Source of the DNA: Lachnospiraceae bacterium UBA7026
GTDB taxonomy: Bacteria; Bacillota; Clostridia; Lachnospirales; Lachnospiraceae
DNA: 31,902 nucleotides
Assembly (NCBI GenBank): GCA_002494165.1
Contig: DLBH01000079.1
Coordinates: 10,785 to 42,686 of the forward strand
Reading direction: 5' to 3'
Position 1 is the stretch's first letter, and each line of letters starts with the position of its first letter. Positions 1 to 7,642 of this stretch are shown piece by piece. The notes under the pieces are model-generated. The model was given only the letters and a program-made list of their open reading frames with translations. It had not been told where the DNA came from and did not search any database. Position numbers and translations under genes: made by a program.

Positions 1-1
1 T

Positions 2-36
2 TTCCTAAAAATATTTGCCTAAAATTATTTTAGGAA
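2..36. repeat. inverted repeat at left edge
   Basis: TTCCTAAAA (2-10) and TTTTAGGAA (28-36) form a 9-base inverted repeat with a 17-base A/T-rich loop. It could be the end of a hairpin belonging to a gene outside the window. No function can be assigned. Confidence 0.4.
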
Positions 37-85
37 GAAAGCTCTGGCAAAAAACTACAATAGACCTTTTCATTTCCAGATAAAC

Positions 86-130
86 AGTCAGGGAGTCATC
101 TACTCACAGATGGCTCCCTGATTGTTCTTT
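86..130 (-). terminator. intrinsic terminator after the gpsA-like gene
   Basis: Arms 89-101 (CAGGGAGTCATCT) and 108-120 (AGATGGCTCCCTG) pair over 13 bases with one G-T wobble and a 6-base loop. The hairpin lies 45 bases beyond the stop codon of the minus-strand gene at 165-1208. T-rich sequence follows on both strands, better on the plus strand (121-138), so it may work in both directions. Confidence 0.75.
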
Positions 131-164
131 ATATATTTTTAAATGTACGATTCCTCAACAGCTC

Positions 165-1208
165 TTATTCCACTACCATGGTGAACTTTTCCCAGGGAAT
201 ATTCACCGGAGCACCCTGGTTGATGATCTCATCCACATGCATGAGCAGGGGGTAATCCTCCAGTTTTACGACCCCTCTTGCGGCCAGCTTCTTCACAGCC
301 CTTGCGGTCCTTGTGGCAATGACGATGGACTCTAAGGTGACACCGGCCAACTCTTCCATGGCCTGGTCAAAGGTCAGACCTCTTCCCAGCAGGGTTCCGA
401 TCTTACGGGTTCTTCCGCCAAACACTGTCACATAGAGGTCTCCGGCACCGTGGATGATATTCTCAGGGCCGCCGCCGATCAGATCTAAAAGCTGCATCAT
501 CTCTTTGACACCCTGGCCAAAGAGGGCTGCCTGGGAATTATAGTGAACTGACCCGATCTTACCATCTCTCTTCTCGGCAAGACCTATGGCCAGGGATACG
601 CCTAAGGCATAGGCATTCTTCATGGCTACGGCACACTCTACGCCCACCACATCTTTGGAAAGGCTGATATGATAATAATCTGTAGCCAGAAGGGACTTGA
701 TGTAGCGAAGGGTCTCCATGTCATTACCGCAGAAGGCCACATGGCTGTCATCATGGTCCGCCAGTTCATAGCTGGTGCAGGGGCCTCCGATGGCATTGAA
801 ATTAATGTGCTTGCCCTCCGGCTGTCTCTTCTCGAAAATATGGGGATAAGGTACCAGGCTTCCATCCTCCAGGTCAACCATACCCTTGGTAACCGTCAGC
901 AGGGGAACTTCCTCGGGAAGAACCGGAAGGATCTCGTCACAGAACCAGTCCAGTCCGAAGCTGCTGACTCCGCCCAGGATCAGGTCCGCTCCCTCCAGGG
1001 CCTCCTCTAACTCTTCGATCTGATAGTACTTAATCCCGTCATGGAGAGTCCTCTTTAAAGTAATATGATAGTTATCCTTCCTCAGCCCGTCAATGATGTC
1101 CCTGTCCAGGGGAGATCCGACCAGTCTCACCTCATGGCCGTTCTCAAATGCCGGAAATGTAATTGCTGAATTCATCTGACCTGCACAAACAAATGTAATA
1201 ATGCTCAT
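165..1208 (-). CDS. GpsA-like NAD(P)H-dependent glycerol-3-phosphate dehydrogenase
   Basis: The 347-residue product has the layout of the GpsA family, which interconverts dihydroxyacetone phosphate and glycerol 3-phosphate in the cytoplasm. Visible family marks are a GGPCTSYELA stretch (family: GPSFA.E), VGVECAVAMKNAYALG with the catalytic lysine (family: GVE..GALKN..A), and GAGDLYVTVFGGRTR (family: GxGDLxxT). The N-terminal dinucleotide-binding loop is unusual: CAGQMNSA replaces GxGxWGTA. The ATG at 1206-1208 follows AAGGAGGA at ideal spacing. It is a single-gene unit with its own promoter (1302-1330) and terminator (86-130). Other glycerol/dihydroxyacetone genes in the window (glpK, glpP, dhaKL) support a role in glycerol 3-phosphate supply. 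A related dehydrogenase with another substrate cannot be excluded because of the altered loop. Confidence 0.8.
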   Translation of the reverse strand: MSIITFVCAGQMNSAITFPAFENGHEVRLVGSPLDRDIIDGLRKDNYHITLKRTLHDGIKYYQIEELEEALEGADLILGGVSSFGLDWFCDEILPVLPEEVPLLTVTKGMVDLEDGSLVPYPHIFEKRQPEGKHINFNAIGGPCTSYELADHDDSHVAFCGNDMETLRYIKSLLATDYYHISLSKDVVGVECAVAMKNAYALGVSLAIGLAEKRDGKIGSVHYNSQAALFGQGVKEMMQLLDLIGGGPENIIHGAGDLYVTVFGGRTRKIGTLLGRGLTFDQAMEELAGVTLESIVIATRTARAVKKLAARGVVKLEDYPLLMHVDEIINQGAPVNIPWEKFTMVVE

Positions 1209-1301
1209 ATTGTCCTCCTTCTAATCAACTTATAAAATAATTATGACTCCTGCGGATTACCGGTCCCCAGTTCTTTGCCGTTTTTGCTTTATCATGCTTC
1301 C

Positions 1302-1330
1302 ACTATAGCACCCTCATTTGCAAAAATCAA
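1302..1330 (-). promoter_or_regulatory. sigma-A promoter of the gpsA-like gene
   Basis: Read on the minus strand: -35 TTGATT (1330-1325), 17-base spacer, -10 TATAGT (1307-1302). The predicted start is near 1295, giving a leader of about 87 bases. A near-perfect 18-base palindrome (1378-1395, TATGAAATTATTTTCATA) lies about 50 bases upstream of the -35 and could be a regulator site. Confidence 0.65.
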
Positions 1331-1517
1331 TAGTATAATGAAATAAATTTTATTATATTTTCTTTTTAAATGATTTATATGAAATTATTTTCATAATTTA
1401 GGGCTTTGTATATTTTTATATATGAAATATACAACTGCACTCAAATTCAGTTCACTCAAAACAAGCTTTTGGATATTTATTTCATTAAAAAACAAAAAAT
1501 CCCGGAAGACCTTCCTC

Positions 1518-2261
1518 CTAGTCCTCCAGGAATCCCATATATTCGTCAAAAAGGTTAAAGAGCATATCCCCGGAACAGACCGGCAATTCCGCCGTAGTCC
1601 CCGGAAGCTGCTCCCAGCTGTAGAGGTCTTCTGCCCTGGTCAAAACCAAAGCCGGAATCACCTCATAGTCCTCCCCGAAAATAATTTCTATATAGCCGGC
1701 ATACTTTACTGCCTGTTTTTTCTCTTCAGGGTCGATGTCATCCTTCATCTTAAATTCCAGGGAAAAGACCTTATCCTCTGTGATAACCAGGACGTCCGCA
1801 TAGATCCGGACATATCGGGACCTTTTAATCCTCAGTTCAAAACAGATCTCCCAGTCCGACGTATCCAGGGCCTCCAGGTCCCGAAACAGATTCACCATCA
1901 CCTGCCGGCTGTCCCGGAAGGAATGGAGCAGCCCTCTTGTATCATTCAGATTCCTGCCTATGGATTCACAGTCTTCCATCAGCTCCGCCATCCACTCTTC
2001 CTCAGACTGACCCATAAAACGGTCCACCCTGCCGTAGTAACCGCAGAAATCCGCCAGTCCCCTGTGGGGCCGGGTCTGTCTGATCATCCCATGCCAGCGG
2101 AAGGCCCGGTCCTGGTAACACAGTTCCCTTATAAAGGGAATCCCATAGAGTATTTTGTTGATATCCTTTCGTCCCTGGCCGATCTCCCTGGCAATATCCT
2201 TTGCCTTGATGCCTTCATGACGGCAGATGACCGAGTACATTTTCCTCTCTGTTTCATTCAT
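1518..2261 (-). CDS. winged-helix plus PD-(D/E)XK nuclease-like protein
   Basis: The 247-residue protein begins with a helical region that looks like a winged helix (residues 1-58, including AKDIAREIGQGRKDINKILYG). Its C-terminal half carries a PD-(D/E)XK nuclease signature: E142, D156 in YADVLV, E169-F-K171 at the end of the next strand, and a QxxxY motif (Q183, Y187) as in RecB/Cas4-type nucleases. The start overlaps the stop of the YolD-like gene by 4 bases (ATGA), so the two are translationally coupled. It is the last gene of a four-gene operon with a MazG-like hydrolase and a Y-family polymerase. Nuclease activity and DNA binding are inferred from motifs. The exact family was not recognised, and a DNA-end-processing or damage-response role is a guess from context. 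Confidence 0.7.
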   Translation of the reverse strand: MNETERKMYSVICRHEGIKAKDIAREIGQGRKDINKILYGIPFIRELCYQDRAFRWHGMIRQTRPHRGLADFCGYYGRVDRFMGQSEEEWMAELMEDCESIGRNLNDTRGLLHSFRDSRQVMVNLFRDLEALDTSDWEICFELRIKRSRYVRIYADVLVITEDKVFSLEFKMKDDIDPEEKKQAVKYAGYIEIIFGEDYEVIPALVLTRAEDLYSWEQLPGTTAELPVCSGDMLFNLFDEYMGFLED

Positions 2262-2719
2262 AGTGCCTGGCCCTCTTCCTGCCGGTCAAATATCATTCCG
2301 TCCATATTGATAATGTCTCTGATGGGAATTCTGGACCCATCTTCCAGGACCAGTTCCCGCTTTAATCCGTCAATCTTTTTCAGTCTTCCGGTAACCTCCA
2401 GAAAAGCTCCGCCCTCCTTCTTCCCATCTGCTTTAAAATACAGGATACGGACCTCAGCCTCTTCTTCCGGTGTGGACATGAGAATCTGCAGTTTCCTATC
2501 CATCTGGTCTGCCTCGTCCTCCGATAAATCTATGCCATGGTCAGTGTAACGGGCGGCCTCCTTCACCGCGTCCCCATACCCGGTCAAGGCCGCAAAGGGA
2601 GCAAACTGGGCTGCCCGTTTATGGAGATCCATCCTTATGTGATTCTTCGGCTCATAATGGGGCAGGTTCAGAAGATCACCATACAAGTCCTCCACTGTCC
2701 CCGGATTATCTCTTTTCAT
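2258..2719 (-). CDS. YolD-like protein, partner of the Y-family polymerase (module 1)
   Basis: The 153-residue product matches the YolD-like family. The core is RAAQFAPFAALTGYGDAV (about residues 35-52), followed by a helical acidic segment and a beta-rich C-terminal half (EVTGRLKKIDGLKRELVLEDGSRIPIRDIINMDG). In B. subtilis and its phages YolD-like genes lie next to umuC-like polymerase genes such as uvrX and yqjW, and the protein is thought to be a polymerase partner with a role analogous to UmuD. Here it follows the polymerase gene after 42 bases and overlaps the nuclease-like gene by 4 bases. GGAGG stands 8 bases before the ATG. A second, longer YolD-like protein lies at 18592-19143. Confidence 0.82.
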   Translation of the reverse strand: MKRDNPGTVEDLYGDLLNLPHYEPKNHIRMDLHKRAAQFAPFAALTGYGDAVKEAARYTDHGIDLSEDEADQMDRKLQILMSTPEEEAEVRILYFKADGKKEGGAFLEVTGRLKKIDGLKRELVLEDGSRIPIRDIINMDGMIFDRQEEGQAL

Positions 2720-2761
2720 GGTTTATAACCTCCTGCCTCATGCTTATTTATGCTTTCTTTT

Positions 2762-4279
2762 TCAGGCTTTATGGCCTCCTACCTGTTCATTCCTCTCCCT
2801 GCCGGTGGCTCCTTCCCTGAAATTACTTCCCTTGAGAATGGCATTCTTCCCGTATTTTCCCTTGATGGAAAGCATGGCTTCCTGAAGTCTCCGCTCCTTT
2901 TCCTCATCGGCCCGGTCCTTTCTCCTCTTTCTCTCAAGAGCCTCATAATCAGTGAAGAGATCCAGCTGTTCATAGACCGGCTCCTGTTTTTTTCCTGTCT
3001 CCTCGGGCAGGATGTGATTGAGGGTCAGGGTCAGCCTGCGGATCAGAAGATCCGGATCCACAATCCTGTCATAGAGGGCCAGGGCCTCGTCTGAAATCCT
3101 GGCACCGGAAGAACCGGGCCTGTCCAGATTCGCCGTACCATGGGCATGCTGGGGAATGCTTCTCCCATACCAATCTTTTTTAATCCGGTTCCTGTACTTT
3201 TTCCGTATGGCCGGATCATTGAGGCTTTCCCTGTCATAGCCCACCGTAAGAACCACCTGGTCTGTAACCATAGCCTTAGAAACCAGGTCCAGGGCTGCCG
3301 CCTCCGCCATCTCATGGACCACATTCCTGGCCTTTATATAGTCATAAGGACTCTGGAGCACCTGGCCGGAACAGATGGAACTGTTCTCAGGCTGATAGGA
3401 CTTAATCAGGTCCATAGTACAGGGTTCCCAGCCCCAGGCATGGTCGATCAACAACTCTGCATTTACCCCAAACAAATCAAAAAGAAGATCCTCATTTTCT
3501 ACAGAACAGCGGGCCACATCCCCCATGGTAAACATCCCATGATCAGCCAGCTTTCCTGCATACCCTTTTCCCACTCTCCAAAAATCCGTGATGGGCCTGT
3601 GATTCCACAGCTGTCTCCGGTAAGTCATCTCATCCAGAAAAGCAATCCGGACCCCATCTTCATCGGGCTCCACATGCTTGGCCCCGATATCCATGGCAAT
3701 CTTAGCCAGGTAAAGGTTAGGCCCAATACCGGCAGTGGCAGTGATTCCCGTCTCAGCCAGCACATCCCGGATCATCTTCATAGCCAGCTGGTGGGCTGAC
3801 ATCCGGTAAGTATTCAGATAGGCAGTTACATCAATCAGGACCTCATCGATCGAGTAGACATGGATATCCTCCGGGGCAATGTACTTCAGGTAAATGTTGT
3901 AAATCCTTGTACTATATTCCATGTAAAGGGCCATCCGGGGCACCGCCACAATATAATCAAGCTTTAAGGAAGGATCCACCGCCAGGTCCGGAGCAGAATC
4001 CGATGTCCCGGTAAAACTCCGTCCTGGAGCCAGCCTCAATCTCTGCCCATTGATCTTCTTAACAGCCTGAACCACTTCAAAAAGCCTGGCCCTCCCGGAA
4101 ATCCCATAAGCTTTAAGGCTGGGAGAAACAGCCAGGCAAATGGTCTTCTCCGTCCTGGACTGGTCCGCCACCACCAGATGCGTCGTCAGAGGATCCCTGC
4201 CCAGCTCCCGGCACTCCACCGAAGCATAAAAGCTTTTCAAATCTATGGCAATATATGTTTTTTCATCTGTCACCATCAT
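2762..4279 (-). CDS. Y-family DNA polymerase (UmuC/ImpB type), module 1
   Basis: The 505-residue product is a translesion DNA polymerase. The first catalytic aspartate is D13 in YIAIDLKSFYASVE, where the tyrosine of SFYASVE is the probable steric gate. The second motif is YSIDEVLID, with D145 and E146. The residues after the glutamate (VL) differ from the usual SF seen in the second polymerase of this window. A helix-hairpin-helix-like region (ITDFWRVGKGYAGKLADHG) and the little-finger region follow. EQLDLFTDY (about 437-445) contains the QLDLF beta-clamp-binding peptide. The tail ends in a KGSNFREGAT...GGHKA segment shared with the second polymerase. GGAGG lies 7 bases before the first of two adjacent ATGs. 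It sits between a MazG-like gene and a YolD-like gene. No LexA box was found upstream of this operon. Confidence 0.93.
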   Translation of the reverse strand: MMVTDEKTYIAIDLKSFYASVECRELGRDPLTTHLVVADQSRTEKTICLAVSPSLKAYGISGRARLFEVVQAVKKINGQRLRLAPGRSFTGTSDSAPDLAVDPSLKLDYIVAVPRMALYMEYSTRIYNIYLKYIAPEDIHVYSIDEVLIDVTAYLNTYRMSAHQLAMKMIRDVLAETGITATAGIGPNLYLAKIAMDIGAKHVEPDEDGVRIAFLDEMTYRRQLWNHRPITDFWRVGKGYAGKLADHGMFTMGDVARCSVENEDLLFDLFGVNAELLIDHAWGWEPCTMDLIKSYQPENSSICSGQVLQSPYDYIKARNVVHEMAEAAALDLVSKAMVTDQVVLTVGYDRESLNDPAIRKKYRNRIKKDWYGRSIPQHAHGTANLDRPGSSGARISDEALALYDRIVDPDLLIRRLTLTLNHILPEETGKKQEPVYEQLDLFTDYEALERKRRKDRADEEKERRLQEAMLSIKGKYGKNAILKGSNFREGATGRERNEQVGGHKA

Positions 4280-4334
4280 ACGGAATCCTCCATAACAATA
4301 TAAATCTTTACCTTTCCCGTCTCACGGTCAAAAG

Positions 4335-4712
4335 CTACAGCGCCCTCCCCTTTTCTTTGTTCGCGAGATAAGCGGTATATTTGTCCGCTTTCCCATATGC
4401 CTGGTCCACGGGATATTTCTTCTTGTTTTTCTCCAGCTTAGCCTCTATAATTTCCGGGATGTCCAGGTCCAGCCTGTCTCCCAGCAGCAGACAATACATG
4501 AGCACGTCCGCCAGCTCCTCCTTGATTTTGGCCAGCTTTTCTTCGGTATCTGCCTCCGTGTCGGGTCCGGACCACTGAAAGATTTCCAACAGCTCAGCGG
4601 CTTCTAAGGAAATGGATATGGCCAGATCTTTAGGATTATGAAACTGACTCCAGTCTCTTTCATCCCTGAAGGCCGCAGCCTTCTTTGTAAGCTCCCTGAT
4701 CGAATCTCCCAT
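4335..4712 (-). CDS. MazG-like nucleotide pyrophosphohydrolase
   Basis: The 125-residue all-helical protein belongs to the small MazG/RS21-C6-type pyrophosphohydrolases, which hydrolyse (d)NTPs to the monophosphate and pyrophosphate. The magnesium-binding acidic residues are visible in SLEAAELLEIFQW (ExxE pattern) and KEELADVLMYCLLLGDRL (ExxD pattern). The N-terminal FRDERDWSQFHNPKDLA stretch is typical. It is the first gene of the minus-strand operon that continues into a Y-family polymerase after 55 bases. This suggests cleaning of damaged or excess nucleotides alongside translesion synthesis. The substrate cannot be read from sequence. Confidence 0.88.
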   Translation of the reverse strand: MGDSIRELTKKAAAFRDERDWSQFHNPKDLAISISLEAAELLEIFQWSGPDTEADTEEKLAKIKEELADVLMYCLLLGDRLDLDIPEIIEAKLEKNKKKYPVDQAYGKADKYTAYLANKEKGRAL

Positions 4713-4886
4713 CTCTTATCCTCTCTCTTTCTGTACAATCAAGTGGTCTTATATATCAATAATCTATAAACATTTTACCATGGAATTATCTTTTTTCAGC
4801 TGGAAATTCCCTATGAGAAATCCGCATTTTAAGCTAATGAATTATCTATGAAACAGTCATAGCCTGAATTATATCATATCAGTCTT

Positions 4887-5808
4887 TTAATCATCCTTTG
4901 GGTCATCCCGAAAGATCTCCACCAGCATTTTACCCTGGTATTCTTTCCTCCGGTAATCGATCCTTTTCTGGTCCACGATCACATGCCGGGAATTGTAAAC
5001 CTCCTCAAGGCTGTAGGGGACAGCTGCTTAAAAAACATACTCCAGACATCTTCTCCGCTGGTTCCCGCAAACTGGTTGGGATCATGGTCCGAGGACAGGT
5101 CCACCACAGGAATAAAGTCAGGCCGGATACGGCGGATCATCTGGGTGACACCGATGACATTGGATATAATGGCTGTAATTCCATTTTCTTTGACCATCTG
5201 CTTGATCAGATAGAAGGTCTTATCCGGATTAAGGGGACCGTAAGAGCCAGCTTAAGGGCAGGATTATGGGCCAGGGCCATCCTGGCAGTATGATAACTGT
5301 ACTCCTCCAACTCCTCATAAATGATCAGTTCATACCTGTCCACATAAGTGTAATCCAGTCCCTCCTCAGGCAGGGCATAATCCCAGAAATTCGACAGATG
5401 CGTCTGGGAGGTATCCTTGTTTCTAAATACATTTACCAGCTTATTTTTCTTCCAGCCCATACTATAGATTGGCTGCCTGTTCTCATCATAAACCAGGATT
5501 TTATGGTGTCGCATTTCCATGTTTCTCTGATAGAAATCCCTTGCCTTAATAAATACCTGGTCATCATGAACCAGGGTTTTGCGGATGGTTTTGGGTCCCT
5601 GGTCCAATGGAAATAAAGATATTATATTATTCCTTTCACAAATAAAGGCGATGGCTGAAAAGCCGGCGCCTGTCTCTTCTCTCCCTCCTCCCGTAAAATG
5701 CACAGGAGAAGCAGCTAATGCTATTTTAATTGTATTTAGCAGCAAAGACAATAAGGAAATATTGAAAATCCAAATCTGCCTGTAGAATAAGCCAGGCTGA
5801 TAAGCCAC
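4887..5808 (-). pseudogene. doubly frameshifted hypothetical gene
   Basis: Two reading-frame breaks split one protein. Frame one runs through ...HNPALKLALTVPL and should continue NPDKTFYLIKQMVKENG, but one base is missing at GGGG (5233-5236). The second segment runs to MFFKQLSP and should continue YSLEEVYNSRHVIVDQK, but one base is missing at GGGG (5016-5019). Restoring both gives a protein ending EIFRDDPKDD with its stop at 4887-4889. The 5' boundary is uncertain: the open frame begins with GTG inside a tandem repeat (5794-5974) and no good start follows. I do not recognise the family. There is no obvious signal peptide in the conserved part. Both breaks are single-base losses in four-base G runs, so sequencing error is a real alternative to true decay. 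Confidence 0.65.
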
Positions 5809-5974
5809 CCTGGCTGATAAATTACCCAGGCTAAAATTTGAACACAGGCTGATAAATTACCCAGGCTGAAATGTGGACACTGGCTGATAAATCACCCAGG
5901 CTGAAATGTGAACACAGGCTGATAAGCCACTCAAGCTGATAAATTACCCAAGCTGATAAGCCACCCAGGCTGAT
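5794..5974. repeat. degenerate 17-18 base tandem repeat
   Basis: About ten units resembling AGGCTGATAAATTACCC, alternating with AGGCTGAAATGTGAACAC, give a higher-order period of about 35 bases. The array lies between the frameshifted gene and the glpK terminator. Neither strand gives a convincing protein and there are no unique spacers, so it is not a CRISPR array. Confidence 0.85.
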
Positions 5975-6008
5975 AGATAAAGAAAAGCCGCCCGAAGGCA
6001 GCTTTCCT
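5974..6008 (-). terminator. intrinsic terminator of the glpK operon
   Basis: On the minus strand AAAGCTGCC, loop TTCG, GGCGGCTTT (one mismatch) is followed by TCTTTATC. It lies about 105 bases beyond the glpK stop codon. Confidence 0.75.
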
Positions 6009-6109
6009 TTATCAGGATTATGGACTTTCAGACCAGACCATACTGATGGCCGACCTTTCATATCCCACAATCTATATTCCTGGCTCTTGATTATACTTCA
6101 TTCAAGAGC

Positions 6110-7603
6110 TTATCTCTTCATCCAGCCTGCAGCTCTCTCTGTGGCACATTTCCAGTCATAGAGCAGTTTCTCTCTCTCAGCATCGGAAATCTTGGGCTCA
6201 AAGAGGCGGTCAAGCTTCCAGAATTTCTCGATCTCTTCCATGGAATCCCAGTAGCCTACAGCAAGGCCGGCGGCATAAACTGCACCCAGACAGGTTGTCT
6301 CTGTGATTACAGGCCGCTCTACGGGCACGCCCAGAACGTCAGCCTGGAACTGGAGCAGGTAATTGTTGTTGGCGGCACCGCCGTCTGCCCTCAGTCTCTT
6401 AATCTGGATGCCGGACACGTCTCCCAGGTCTCTGAAGGCATCGGCTACCTGGAAAGCCATAGCCTCTAAGGTTGCCCTGGCGATATGGGCCTTGGTGGTT
6501 CCTCTGGTGATACCCAGGATGGTTCCTCTTGCGTAGGAATCAAAGTGGGGAGCTCCCAGTCCTACAAAGGCAGGAACAAAGTAGATACCGCCATTGTCCG
6601 GTACGGACAGGGCCAGCTTCTCGATTTCACTACTCTTCTCAATGATGCCCAGGCCGTCTCTCAGCCACTGGACAGCAGAGCCGGAAACATCTACCAGACC
6701 CTCCATACCATAGCTGGTCTTGCCCTTGATATCCCACATGGCACAGGAGATAACACCGTGCTGGGGAGAAATGTACTTGTCACCGGTATTCATGTTCATG
6801 AAGGATCCTGTTCCATAAGTATTCTTAGCCATGCCGGGCTCGAAGCAGGCCTGGCCGAAGGCTGCTGCCTGCTGGTCGCCGATCAGGCTGGCAATGGGAA
6901 TCTCCACACCGTCAAAGATAGAAGGATCCGTGGTTGCATATACCTCAGAAGTACTGCGGATCTCCGGCAGGATGGACCTGGGGATCTGCAGATAGTCCAG
7001 AACCTCCTGGTCATAATCCAGGGTCCTTGCATTCAGCAGCAGGGTCTCTGTCAGATTCGAAACCTCGGAAACATGAACCTTGCCGCCGGACAGCTTCCAG
7101 GCCAGCCAGCAGTCGATGGTTCCAAAAATCAGTCTTCCTTCATCCACACCCTTCTTGATCTCCGGATTATTCCTCAGCTGCCAGGCAATCTTGGTTGCGG
7201 AAGCATTGGGGATAATGGACATACCGGTCCTCTCCTCGATACCTTCCTTGTCATAGGCGATCAGCTCTTCACAGACATCCAGACTTCTTCTGTCCTGCCA
7301 TACGATGGCATGGTCTGCCGGCACGCCTGTATTTTTATCCCAGAATACGGTGGTAACACGCTGGTTGGTGATACCGATGGCCGCGATGTCAGAGGGACTG
7401 ATGCCTGCTTCCTTGATGGCCTGCTTCATCATGCGGACTGTCTCGTCATAGATTTCCTGAGCGTCATGCTCTACCCAGCCTGGCTGGGGGAAATACTGGG
7501 TGAACTCTGTGTAGGCCTGGCCCAGACAGTTGACTTCGTGATCAAAGATCATTGCTCTTGTTCCAGTAGTACCCTGGTCAATACCCATAATATATTTTGC
7601 CAT
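6110..7603 (-). CDS. glpK: glycerol kinase
   Basis: The 497-residue product phosphorylates glycerol to glycerol 3-phosphate with ATP. It is full length for the FGGY family and starts MAKYIMGIDQGTTGTRAMIFD, with the phosphate-1 loop. Other visible marks are GWVEHDAQEI, WQDRRS, IGDQQAAAFGQ, KNTYGTGSFM, FVPAFVGLGAPHFD and ADGGAANNNYLLQFQADVL. In many Firmicutes GlpK is activated by HPr phosphorylation of a histidine in a HFYG-like motif just before the GDQQAA segment. Here that stretch reads DPSIFDGVEIP, with no histidine, so this control is probably absent. It is the last gene of the operon glpP - amidohydrolase - glpK, 39 bases after the amidohydrolase gene, with GGAGGG before the ATG. No glpF facilitator is adjacent. 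Confidence 0.96.
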   Translation of the reverse strand: MAKYIMGIDQGTTGTRAMIFDHEVNCLGQAYTEFTQYFPQPGWVEHDAQEIYDETVRMMKQAIKEAGISPSDIAAIGITNQRVTTVFWDKNTGVPADHAIVWQDRRSLDVCEELIAYDKEGIEERTGMSIIPNASATKIAWQLRNNPEIKKGVDEGRLIFGTIDCWLAWKLSGGKVHVSEVSNLTETLLLNARTLDYDQEVLDYLQIPRSILPEIRSTSEVYATTDPSIFDGVEIPIASLIGDQQAAAFGQACFEPGMAKNTYGTGSFMNMNTGDKYISPQHGVISCAMWDIKGKTSYGMEGLVDVSGSAVQWLRDGLGIIEKSSEIEKLALSVPDNGGIYFVPAFVGLGAPHFDSYARGTILGITRGTTKAHIARATLEAMAFQVADAFRDLGDVSGIQIKRLRADGGAANNNYLLQFQADVLGVPVERPVITETTCLGAVYAAGLAVGYWDSMEEIEKFWKLDRLFEPKISDAEREKLLYDWKCATERAAGWMKR

Positions 7604-7642
7604 TTATATACCCTCCCTGATATTACATTTCATAAAAGTCTA

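Noticed and set aside
5794..5974. CRISPR array
   Set aside because: The repeats are degenerate and contiguous with no unique spacers. No cas genes are in the window.
5831..6070. 79-codon minus-strand frame covering the tandem repeat
   Set aside because: Its translation (repeated LSAWVIYQ) only reflects the DNA repeat and overlaps the glpK terminator.
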